A stretch of 64,000 bases of DNA from assembly GCA_963700705.1 (NCBI GenBank), contig CAVOYQ010000011.1, forward strand, positions 62,001-126,000, read 5' to 3'. The notes beneath the pieces were generated by a model. That model saw only the letters and a list, made by a program, of their open reading frames with translations. It did no database searches and had not been told where the DNA came from. A program made the translations under genes and the position numbers. The DNA comes from JAHEFT01 sp963700705 (GTDB lineage: Bacteria; Pseudomonadota; Gammaproteobacteria; Xanthomonadales; SZUA-36). Every line of letters begins with the position of its first letter. The first letter of the stretch is position 1. Positions 1 to 8,614 of this stretch are shown here, piece by piece.

Positions 1-3000
1 ACCCGTTCAGGCGGGAAAGGGCGAATGCAGCCGGTGGCCCCGGCCACCAGGCGCTGAAATCCACCATTGTCTGCCCGCCCTGCACGGCTGAACTGATGTC
101 CATGGATTGCAGAAAATCGCCCAGGGACACCGAGCCCATGTGAATTTCAAAGTCTGACCTCTGCCCGAGGTCCCCCAATGACCAGTCCCCGCTTGCCTGG
201 ACCGAAAGTTGTTCGGACTACGCGTCGACTTTTTCAAAATGGAAACCCTTTGCAGTCGGATAGGCCTCGACGCGCGTCTCGCCGAGTTCGACACCGGAAT
301 ATTTGAAGGATCGCGCATACAGATGGAGCGCCGGCAACTCCGCGGGATTGCTTTCCATATCGACCCCGGTCGTGACCGGGTCGCCCAGCACCAGCCGTTC
401 AAATTCGGCCGAGAGGCTGCCCGTGCCGCCTTCACTCCGGGTGAAACGGACTTCTCCATCGATATCTGCAGCTTTGAACCGGGCTTCTACTGCGGCATCT
501 ACTACCTTGAACCCCATGTTGACGTTTTCGAAGCTGCGGTCCAGGAACAACATCTGTTCCGGCCTGAAGATTGCCATTTTCGAGCACCAGGCCACCCATA
601 CCCTTTCCTCCGATCGCCCCGTCAATAATGACGTCGATCCAGCCGTCCAGGTCGAGCAAGCCGGTATCGCCTTCTATCCTGAAAAAGCCATCCGGCGGCA
701 TCTCCGGGCTCCCACCGCCCAGGCTGAATGACTGCACTGTGCGGCGATTTGGTGTGGTCCGTCAGGTCAAAACGCATCGTCAGCCGGTCAACCAACTCAA
801 CGTCGAGCAGTCGCCTGGCCCCCGATAAGGGGTATCGGAAAACCAGCGGCCAGCGTTCTTCCGCAGGCTTTGCCAGCGGAGAAGGCAGATTCAGGTCTAT
901 GCCCTCCAGCCCGGACTCAACGGTCAACAGGGTCGGGGTTTCATCTGAATCCGCCCCGGAGGAAACAACCAGGGAGGCATCCCACTTGCATGCACCGTCA
1001 AACTGCGCCAGTTCGGCATAACTTTCCAGGATGAATGCCGGAACCACGTCCGTTACTTCAAAAACCCCCTCGAGGTCAGCGCGGAATTTTTCCGCCCGCC
1101 CGGTTCCGGCTGCAAGATCCAGCCTGGCCGGGTGGCCGCGGAAACGGGTATCCAGCGCATTCCCGGTAAAACCCGTCTGGTCGTAGTGCAGTTGCCCGGA
1201 AATTTCTTCCAGCGTGATGTCAGAGACCGGGTCGGAAAAGTAGCCGTCGGGCAACGTCAGCTTGCCATCCAAAGCCAGGTTTCCCCGGCTGCGCCCAAGT
1301 GGCACCACGAGGGCGCCTTCGGTCCGGGCCTCGCCGGCAAAAACAAACCCGGAGAGATCGACCTTGATCAGGTCCTGCAACGGTGTCTGTCTGATAAACC
1401 CCAGCACCTGCGGCAACTGGGTATCGGCCGTGTAATCGACCTTTAAAACAGGTGATTTCATATCCGGGATTTCAGCATGCACGGCTTTTCCGGTAACCCC
1501 GCCGATATCACCTATACTCCCGTCCAGTTCCATGGAAGGGCCAAGGAACCGGACACTGGCCTGGAAGTCCCTGGCGTCCGGCCAGCCCTCCAGGTAGTCG
1601 AGGTGCCCGTTTTCGATGAAAGCAGCCGCTTCAAACCGGCCCCTGCCTTCGCTGAACGGCCAGTCATCCATGTCGCCGAAAATCTGGAATCGTCCGGAGA
1701 CCACATCACCCGCCACCAGCCCCTTTCTGAGCCATGCCTTTACGTTGTCCTTGATGATCGATTCCGGCCAATAAGGATCAAGGCGGCCCAGGTTGGCGCG
1801 GCTGAAGTACGCATTGACATCAACACGGGGTTTGCCCTCATCGGAGAAAATCCGCACATTGCCCCGCACCGCCAGGTCGTCGTTTTCCAGTTCGCAGTCA
1901 TTGAACCCCAGTTGCCAGCCGCCGCCCCATGCCAGGTCGAGGTTGCAGGCGGGAAGGGAAAACCGGATCGGGTCACGGAACATGCGCGGCCAGACCGCAT
2001 CCACCTGGTTTCCCTGCAGTTCGAGCAAACCGGAACCGCGGTGCAATGAAACTTTCGCATCCAGGCCCGCCAGGTCGGGCCAGCGTTCCGACCCCGTCAT
2101 GCTGGCCTGCGCTATCGAGCCCTCGGCCATGACGACTTTCCAGCCTGAATCGAGAACCAGGTCGAGGTCATCGACGCTGCCGGTTACGCGCTCCGGAAGG
2201 AATGCCGGCCAGGCGGTTCCGTAGATGGACATGATGTCCCGGGCCAGGTTTAGCGGAAACTTCAGGGGCAATTTATCGGCGCTTATCCACAGCCCCAGGT
2301 CGGCGCTTTTGTCTCTCGACACGGATATACGGGGCGCAATCCAGGAGTGTTCGCCGTCATCGAAAAGAAAATCGGCCAGGTGCAGGCTCCATTTTCCCTT
2401 GCCTTCGAACTGCCAGCGCAAGCGGGAGTTGATGTGTTCCAGCGAGAGATCCTGGAATTCGTTCACCAGCCTGGCTCTCTCGAGATCGACAATGCCCTTG
2501 ATGCCGTGGCCTTCCTGTTCGGACCAATTGCCCCACAATTCCGCATTCAGCCAACCCGACATGGGCAGAAACGGGTTTTGCGGCAGCCTGCCCTGGAAGG
2601 CGGCAAGCATCAGGTCCCCCGCAGTCGCCTGCCATTCGAGGTTCAGCAGTTTCTGGTCTTCCCCAAGGGTCATCAGGATCGTCGCTTCGATGTCACCGTA
2701 TACCAGTTCGCTGCGGGCATCGAAAAAACTGGCCTGTATTTCGGTGGAAAGCTCATTTCCGTCCAGGCGCAGGCTTCCCTGGATGTCGGAAAAACCGAGC
2801 AGGATGCCCAGTTTTTCATCCTGGTAAACCAGGTTGGAGTCCTGCAGGACGACTTCACCGATTTTTGCGAGTTCGCCCAGGGCGGAACCCTGCGATTCTC
2901 CAGCGCGGCCACTGACTCCGAATCCTGAAAGCTCCAGGCGGTTGTCGACCGTGCGCCGCAACTCGAAATCGGCTCCGATGACCCGAAAATTGTACAAGGG

Positions 3001-3358
3001 CCGCCCCGGAATCAGCAGGTTGAGTGGCCTGATATCCAGCGCAGCGGATTCTATCGCCACCAGTTCGACGGCGCGCGGGTTACTACCCGTGCCCGGTCGC
3101 CCCGGCCGGCATCAACTTCATGCCCTTCAAAGACAGGCGCGGACCGAATGCCGTCCACTCACCGGTAAAACTTTCCAGCACGATCGGCCTGCCGAACTCT
3201 TCCGACAACCATGCCTCCAGCCTGGGCTGGTAGTGTTCGCTGTAAGGCATCAGGAGTTTGCCAATACCCACCCCGACAGCAGCCAGGATCACCAGGATGG
3301 AAAATGCGGTCCACAACAGCGTTTTTGCGCGCCGGACAGATTTCTTCAGCAGGGTCAT
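1..3358 (-). CDS. yhdP: YhdP-family AsmA-like envelope protein (partial, frameshifted)
   Basis: This is a large AsmA/TamB-superfamily protein, thought to act in phospholipid transport across the periplasm. The start at 3358 gives a short basic N-terminus and one membrane helix (about residues 15-37, ILVILAAVGVGIG). A long beta-rich periplasmic body follows, with the family's C-terminal pattern of repeated amphipathic strands. The gene runs off the left edge, so the C-terminus is missing. The frame is broken near 3090, near 620 and near 225. Each time the protein continues in another frame with no loss of sequence, so consensus errors are likelier than decay. It lies directly downstream of rng, as in many gammaproteobacteria. 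Identity is fairly sure; exact function is family knowledge. Confidence 0.8.
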
Positions 3359-3375
3359 GTCAGCCGGGTGAGCAC

Positions 3376-4845
3376 TCAGAGCAGGACGACATCGTATTGG
3401 TCTTGAGCATACTGGTCTTCTCTTTGGAACCGGATCGACTTGCCGGTCAACTCTTCCAGTTCGGCAACGGTTGAAGACTGTTCGTCCAGGATACGCTCCA
3501 CGACTTTTGGCGAGGCCACGACCATCAGTTTATTGGCTTCGAACTGCCTGCTGGAGCGCATGATTTCACGGAAAATCTCCAGGCAAACCGTTTCGGCGCT
3601 CTTGATGGTTCCCCTTCCCTCACAGTACGGGCAGGGTATGCACAACCGGTGCTCCAGGCTTTCGGTGGTTCGTTTGCGGGTCATTTCAATCAGACCCAAA
3701 GACGAAATTTCTGTCAGGGAAGTTTTCGCATGATCCCGTTCCAGCGCCTTCTGAAAGACGTGCATCAACTGCCTGCGGTGCTCCTCGTCAGTCATGTCAA
3801 TAAAATCGATGATGATGATGCCGCCCAGGTTTCTCAGGCGAAGCTGTCGCGCGATCGCCTGCGCCGCCTCCAGGTTCGTCTTGAAAATGGTCTCCTCGAG
3901 ATTGCGGTGACCCACGTATCCCCCGGTATTGACATCTATGGTCGTCATCGATTCGGTCTGGTCGAACACCAGGTAACCACCGGACTTCAGGGGAACAGAA
4001 GGTTTCAACGCGCTCTCGATTTCGTCCTCGACCCCGAAAAGGTCGAAAATCGGCCGCTCAGCCGAATACTCTTCAATCCGCTCCAGCCAATCCGGCACAA
4101 ACCGCTGCGCGAAGTCCCGGACTTTTTCAAAAGCGGCGGGCGAATCAACCCGGACCCGGTCAACGTCCTCGTGCATCATATCCCTCAGGGCCCGCAGGGA
4201 TAGTGAAAGGTCTTCAAAAACCCGGGAAGCCGGAGCAGCGGCCGCGGATCGTTCCTTAACGGCCTGCCAGACTTTGCCGAGGTAGACCATGTCTGCCGCC
4301 AGCGCAAAATCGTTCACACCTTCGGCGTTGGTCCTGACGATATAACCGAAACCGTTTTCGCCGTTCCTGAGCGTATACACGAGTTCTTTCAGGCGATTCC
4401 GTTCTGCCTCGTCTTCTATGCGCGTCGAAATACCAACCACATCAGAATCGGGGAGCAGCACCAGGAAGCGGGAGGGAATGCTGATGTTGGTCGTCAGGCG
4501 GGCGCCCTTGCTGCCCAGGGGGTCCTTGATCACCTGCACGATGACATCGTCGCCCTGCCGCAAGAGGTCATGGATCAGCGGCTCAGGAGGCGGCTCTTCA
4601 CCTGCCGCAACCGGATCCTGGCGAACCATATCCCGGGCGTGCAGAAACGCAGTGCGCTCCAGGCCGATCTCGATGAAGGCGGCCTGCAGCCCTGGAAGTA
4701 CCCTGGAAACCTGACCCTTGTAAATGTTGCCGATGTACCCCGTCTGGCTCGTCCGTTCAAGCCAGACTTCCTGCAACATTCCGTTTTCGACCAGGGCCAC
4801 CCGGGTTTCCGAGGGCGTCGAATTAATCAGGATTTCTTCGCTCAC
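3376..4845 (-). CDS. rng: Ribonuclease G
   Basis: Endoribonuclease of the RNase E/G family that matures the 5' end of 16S rRNA and trims some mRNAs in the cytoplasm. The 489 residues equal the usual RNase G length, so the C-terminal degradosome scaffold of RNase E is absent. An S1 RNA-binding domain lies at about residues 38-125. The catalytic aspartates are visible as D304 (TTIDVNTGG) and D347 (IIIIDFID). The zinc-link cysteines are C405 and C408 (CPYC). It stands between maf and yhdP, the common order. The frame is intact. Confidence 0.96.
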   Translation of the reverse strand: MSEEILINSTPSETRVALVENGMLQEVWLERTSQTGYIGNIYKGQVSRVLPGLQAAFIEIGLERTAFLHARDMVRQDPVAAGEEPPPEPLIHDLLRQGDDVIVQVIKDPLGSKGARLTTNISIPSRFLVLLPDSDVVGISTRIEDEAERNRLKELVYTLRNGENGFGYIVRTNAEGVNDFALAADMVYLGKVWQAVKERSAAAAPASRVFEDLSLSLRALRDMMHEDVDRVRVDSPAAFEKVRDFAQRFVPDWLERIEEYSAERPIFDLFGVEDEIESALKPSVPLKSGGYLVFDQTESMTTIDVNTGGYVGHRNLEETIFKTNLEAAQAIARQLRLRNLGGIIIIDFIDMTDEEHRRQLMHVFQKALERDHAKTSLTEISSLGLIEMTRKRTTESLEHRLCIPCPYCEGRGTIKSAETVCLEIFREIMRSSRQFEANKLMVVASPKVVERILDEQSSTVAELEELTGKSIRFQREDQYAQDQYDVVLL

Positions 4846-4902
4846 GCTCGAATTGCCTTCACTGCATTCACCTGGGATTGGCTCCGTAGCGCCCGTGCAC
4901 CA

Positions 4903-5493
4903 TTAGAATAGCACCTGGGCGCGCTTCAGTAATTGCGCTGTTTCGTAGAGCGGCAGTCCCATCACGCCATAAAAACTCCCTTCGATCCGTGAAATTTTCT
5001 CGGCTGCCTTCCCCTGAACGCCGTATGCACCCGCCTTGTCCATTGGATCGCCGGTTCCAATATAGGTTTCTATCCAGCCCGGTTCGAGTTCGGCAAACGT
5101 CACGCGGCTCACGTTTAAAGCCTCGTAAATTTCCGATTCGCTGACGGCGACCACCACGGCTGAAAACACTTCGTGGGTTTTTCCCGACAAGCTGTTCAGC
5201 ATTTGGCCGGCTTCGGCGCTGTCGGCCGGCTTCCCGAGGATCCGGCCCTCCAGGATCACGGCCGTATCGGCCCCGAGTACCGGAAGGTGGCCGGGTTGCC
5301 TGCGCAGGACTTCCAGCGCTTTTTCGCGGGCCATCCTGAGAACGAAATCACCCGGCAGTTCGCCCTCGAGAGGCATTTCCGTGATATCCGCCACATCTAC
5401 CCGGAAAGCCACGCCGATCTGCTGCAATAACTCCCGGCGCCGGGGCGATGCCGAGGCCAGCACGATCCGAGGATTTTGAGATTCTCCCGTCAT
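4903..5493 (-). CDS. maf: Maf/YhdE nucleoside triphosphate pyrophosphatase
   Basis: Maf-family house-cleaning enzyme that hydrolyses dTTP/UTP or modified nucleotides to monophosphates. The 196-residue length is normal. The N-terminal signature ASASPRRRELL (about residues 13-23) and the central GADTAV motif carrying the catalytic aspartate are present. The KDKAGAYG-type motif reads MDKAGAYGVQG. It lies upstream of rng and downstream of rlmH in one minus-strand run with short gaps, suggesting co-transcription. Assignment to the YhdE (dTTP/UTP) rather than the YceF subgroup is based on this neighbourhood and is less certain. Confidence 0.93.
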   Translation of the reverse strand: MTGESQNPRIVLASASPRRRELLQQIGVAFRVDVADITEMPLEGELPGDFVLRMAREKALEVLRRQPGHLPVLGADTAVILEGRILGKPADSAEAGQMLNSLSGKTHEVFSAVVVAVSESEIYEALNVSRVTFAELEPGWIETYIGTGDPMDKAGAYGVQGKAAEKISRIEGSFYGVMGLPLYETAQLLKRAQVLF

Positions 5494-5505
5494 TCCAACG
5501 AAGGC

Positions 5506-5976
5506 TCAGTCGCGGTGATACGGGTGGTTTTGCGTGATGGTCCAGGCCCGGTACAGTTGCTCGGCCAGGATGACGCGCACCAGGGGATGAGGCAATGTCA
5601 GGCGTCCAAGCGCCCAGACGTCAGCAGCCTGGTCCCGGCAGCGCGCGGGCAATCCGTCCGGACCACCCACCAGGAAAGTCACGCCACGTTCCCCGCGCAT
5701 CCAGTTTTCCAGTTGTTGCGCAAGTTCCGCGGTGGACCATTGCACACCCCGTTCGTCCAGGGCGATGACCCGGTGCCCGGTAGGCGCCGCGGAAAGCAAC
5801 GCCTCGCCTTCTGCCTGTCGCAGGGCGTCCAGATCGGGGTTTTTGGGCCGCCTGGCCAGCGGCAGTTCTTTCAATTCCAGGGTCAACCCGCGTCCGAACC
5901 GGCGCGCGTACTCCTTCCAGGCGGTCTGCACCCATGTCGGCATTCGCTGGCCGATGGCGGCGACGGTAAGTTGCAT
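5506..5976 (-). CDS. rlmH: 23S rRNA pseudouridine1915 N3-methyltransferase RlmH
   Basis: SPOUT methyltransferase that methylates pseudouridine 1915 in helix 69 of 23S rRNA, using SAM. The 156 residues match the usual 155. The SAM-binding knot region shows FLVGGPDGL, and the C-terminus carries the family ending LAEQLYRAWTI followed by HPYHRD. The gene sits between rsfS and maf. Pairing with rsfS, another ribosome factor, is conserved in many bacteria. No anomalies are seen. Confidence 0.96.
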   Translation of the reverse strand: MQLTVAAIGQRMPTWVQTAWKEYARRFGRGLTLELKELPLARRPKNPDLDALRQAEGEALLSAAPTGHRVIALDERGVQWSTAELAQQLENWMRGERGVTFLVGGPDGLPARCRDQAADVWALGRLTLPHPLVRVILAEQLYRAWTITQNHPYHRD

Positions 5977-5991
5977 CCGGGTGTTCGGAGA

Positions 5992-6375
5992 TCAGGCTGA
6001 GCGGCTGGCGCTTTCGCGCTGCTGACTGCTCGCTTCCCAAAGTTTTTCGAGGTTGTAGAACGCCCGCGTCTTCGGCAGCATGAGGTGAACGATTACATCG
6101 TTCAGGTCGACAAGCACCCATTCACCACCCTTTTCCCCTTCAACGCCAAGCGGCTTGAAGCCGGAAGCCTTCGCTTTCACGACCAGTTTTTCCGCCATCG
6201 ACTTGACATGCCGTGATGAATTCCCCGAAGCGATCACAAACCGGTCTGCCAGGGGACTCTGCCCGGAAACGTCGACTTGCTGGATATCTATGGCTTTGAG
6301 GTCTTCAAGGGAGGAAATCACCAGGGACGTGAGCTGTTCGGAAGTCAATGGTGTGGCAGCGCTTTTATTGGTCAA
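5992..6375 (-). CDS. rsfS: Ribosomal silencing factor RsfS
   Basis: Binds ribosomal protein uL14 on the 50S subunit and blocks subunit joining under starvation. The 127-residue protein has a short variable N-terminal extension of about 20 residues, then the conserved DUF143 fold. Family motifs include DRFVIASGNSSRHV (about residues 46-59), EGEKGGEWVLVDLNDVIVHL and the ending FYNLEKLWE. It lies between nadD and rlmH, the standard order. A start at the first ATG is assumed; a later start would trim only unconserved residues. Confidence 0.95.
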   Translation of the reverse strand: MTNKSAATPLTSEQLTSLVISSLEDLKAIDIQQVDVSGQSPLADRFVIASGNSSRHVKSMAEKLVVKAKASGFKPLGVEGEKGGEWVLVDLNDVIVHLMLPKTRAFYNLEKLWEASSQQRESASRSA

Positions 6376-6406
6376 ATGAGGTCATCCAGGTTGTCATAAC
6401 AGGATT

Positions 6407-7084
6407 TTAGCCTTTCCCGGCCGCACCCGCAAAATAAAGTCGGTTTTGCAGAATGTAGTCAATCACCCGGTCGGGAAGCAGGAAACTCACGGATTGTCCG
6501 GCGTACAACCTGCTGCGGATGCCGGTCGAGGAAATGGCGAGCTGGGTTACTTCGAGCGGCAGCACAAACCCGGCGGGTTGTTCGCCCAGCCGGTCCGGTT
6601 GATCGACCAGGCGATGTTGCATCGACTCCAGAAGCTCGCCTGACCAGGAAACCAGGGACTCCGGCCGGCGCATGATGACGAGGTGCGCCAGGCTGAACAG
6701 GCTTTTCCATTCATGCCAGGTGTCCAGGGCATTTGCCGCATCCTGGCCGATCAGGAGCACCAGGGGTGCGTCACCGGATTCGCGCCGGATTTCGCCCAGG
6801 GTATCGACCATGTAAGAGTTGCCTTTTCGCCGGGTCTCGCGGTCATCCACGGTCAGCCCGGGGTGGCCTGCCACCGCCAGGCGCAGCATGGCCAGGCGGT
6901 CGGCGGCTGACGCCACCGGCGGGGCCCGGTGCGGCGGTGTGCCTGCGGGTAACAGGCGGAAATCATTCAGGTTGAGTATTTCCTGGACTTCAAGCGCCGC
7001 GCGCAGGTGGCCGAAATGAACCGGATCGAAGGTGCCGCCAAAAACACCGATCATGGAGCCCAGGTTCCTGCCGGGATCATTCAT
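6407..7084 (-). CDS. nadD: Nicotinate-nucleotide adenylyltransferase NadD
   Basis: Converts nicotinate mononucleotide and ATP to nicotinate adenine dinucleotide in NAD synthesis. The nucleotidyltransferase signature GTFDPVHFGHL appears near the N-terminus, and the ISSTGIR motif (SxTxxR type) near the C-terminus. The ATG at 7084 abuts the holA stop codon. A second ATG at 7054 begins MIGVFGG and would give the more typical family start, with an AGGA stretch upstream; either could be used. It forms one run with holA and rsfS. Confidence 0.94.
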   Translation of the reverse strand: MNDPGRNLGSMIGVFGGTFDPVHFGHLRAALEVQEILNLNDFRLLPAGTPPHRAPPVASAADRLAMLRLAVAGHPGLTVDDRETRRKGNSYMVDTLGEIRRESGDAPLVLLIGQDAANALDTWHEWKSLFSLAHLVIMRRPESLVSWSGELLESMQHRLVDQPDRLGEQPAGFVLPLEVTQLAISSTGIRSRLYAGQSVSFLLPDRVIDYILQNRLYFAGAAGKG

Positions 7085-8116
7085 TCAACCGGCACTTTTA
7101 AAAACAGCCGCGCGCGGTTCACACAGCTGCCAGAGAAGCCGGTCCAGGGTCTGCCAGGGGTCGCCGGCCGCACGGCCTTTGCTTTGCTGGTCAATCAGCG
7201 CCAGCGACCGGAACGATTCCCCGAAATCGTATTCGGAAAGCCGTCGAACCGCCTGCTGGATAGACGCCTGGCGTGCCGGCCAGACCCGGAATTTACTGAA
7301 CACCGAAGATTCGCTGTCGCCTGCCTGCACGGCCGAACGGACGGTGTCGGCGAGTAGCAACTCCTTGTAGAGCGCGCCGCTGACCGGCTGAATCTCCATG
7401 CCGATTCGTTGCAACCCGGAGGCAACGCGCAGGCATTCACCCAGGCGGCCCTGGAGAACACACTCGACCAGGCGAAAAGCATCGAACCGGGTGCTGTTGG
7501 AAACGGCACGGGTGACGTCCGCCGCTGTGACCCTTGGCCCCCCGTCCAGCAACACGAGCTTGTCAATTTCCTGCTGTGCTGCCAGCAGGTTGCCTTCCAC
7601 CAGGTCCGCCAGCATGGCGATGGCTTCGGGCTCGGGTTTCAGGCCGGCCGCGGTCATCCGTGTGCGGATCCACTGTGGCAACTGGGGTGGTTTTATCGGC
7701 CAGATTTCCACCAGTACCCCGGCTTTCGCCAGAACCTTTGCCCACTTGGTGTTTCTTTGCGCGGTGTCCCATTGGCCGCAGGAAACCAACAGCAGAACAT
7801 CGGGGTTTCCGGCCTCTGCGGTCTCCACCAGGTTTTTTGCCCCGTCGACTCCCGGCTTTCCCGTCGGCAGCCGGACATCCAGGATCTTGCGGCTGGAAAA
7901 CAGCGAAAGTGTTGCGGCGTCTTCGGTGAGCAGGTTCCAGTCGAATTTTCCGCTGACCTCGAAAACGGAACGCTCGGCGAAACCCTGTTGCTGGGCGGCC
8001 TGGATGATCCGGTCCCGGCATTCCTGCACCAACAGGGGCTCCGCGCCGGCAACCAGGTAGACCGGAGCCAGTGACCTGGAAAGAAGGGCGGCTAGCTGTT
8101 CGGCTTTAACCGGCAT
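7085..8116 (-). CDS. holA: DNA polymerase III delta subunit HolA
   Basis: Clamp-loader delta subunit that opens the beta sliding clamp. About 343 residues from the ATG at 8116 (MPVKAEQLAALL), in line with the family. Upstream in-frame residues would be translated lptE coding sequence in another frame, so the 8116 start is preferred. The AAA+-like N-terminal region (VYLVAGAEPLLVQECRD) and the C-terminal collar domain are recognisable. The start overlaps the end of lptE by 11 bases, and the stop abuts nadD, so translational coupling is likely. Confidence 0.95.
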   Translation of the reverse strand: MPVKAEQLAALLSRSLAPVYLVAGAEPLLVQECRDRIIQAAQQQGFAERSVFEVSGKFDWNLLTEDAATLSLFSSRKILDVRLPTGKPGVDGAKNLVETAEAGNPDVLLLVSCGQWDTAQRNTKWAKVLAKAGVLVEIWPIKPPQLPQWIRTRMTAAGLKPEPEAIAMLADLVEGNLLAAQQEIDKLVLLDGGPRVTAADVTRAVSNSTRFDAFRLVECVLQGRLGECLRVASGLQRIGMEIQPVSGALYKELLLADTVRSAVQAGDSESSVFSKFRVWPARQASIQQAVRRLSEYDFGESFRSLALIDQQSKGRAAGDPWQTLDRLLWQLCEPRAAVFKSAG

Positions 8117-8609
8117 CGTTGGCTGGTACAGACTCCAGTCGGGAAATGAGCAACCGCGAAATGGTTTCCGCCAGTTCTTTTTCCAGGTATTCCTGCTCCC
8201 TTGAACCCGCCAGTATCCGCTGCTCATTGAAGCTGATCTCACGCGCCTGCCTCAGGTTTTGCCAACCCAGCAACTCCGTGCCATCGGCATCAAGCAACCG
8301 GAACCGGACCGTGTGGCTGATGCGGTATTCCCGCACCCGGGCATTGTCGCCAATCGTCAGAACGTCGGTTGCCACCTGGTTGACCGGGATCTCCAGGATC
8401 GCCGTTGCCTGGTCGGCGCCGACGAACTGAACACCGCTTTGCTCGAGCATCACCCTGACCCGCCGGGCCAGGGGGCTGTATTCATCGTCTATCACCATTT
8501 GAGTCCTGGCCATTTGCGGCGGCAACTCGGAATTCTCGCGCAATTGGAACCCGCATCCGGTGCACAGCAAGACCAGGCTCGACAACAGGGTTACCAGGCG
8601 CAAAGACAT
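8106..8609 (-). CDS. lptE: LPS-assembly lipoprotein LptE
   Basis: Outer-membrane lipoprotein that plugs the LptD barrel for lipopolysaccharide insertion. The ATG at 8609 starts MSLRLVTLLSS, and the lipobox places the acylated cysteine at C19 (LLCTGCGF). An in-frame TTG at 8618 overlaps the leuS stop codon and is the alternative start. The mature part shows GFQLRENSELPP, close to the family's GFHLRG-type start, and the SREQEYLEKELAETISRLLISRL helix typical of LptE is present in part. It sits between leuS and holA, the canonical position. Confidence 0.93.
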   Translation of the reverse strand: MSLRLVTLLSSLVLLCTGCGFQLRENSELPPQMARTQMVIDDEYSPLARRVRVMLEQSGVQFVGADQATAILEIPVNQVATDVLTIGDNARVREYRISHTVRFRLLDADGTELLGWQNLRQAREISFNEQRILAGSREQEYLEKELAETISRLLISRLESVPANDAG

Positions 8610-8614
8610 CGGTT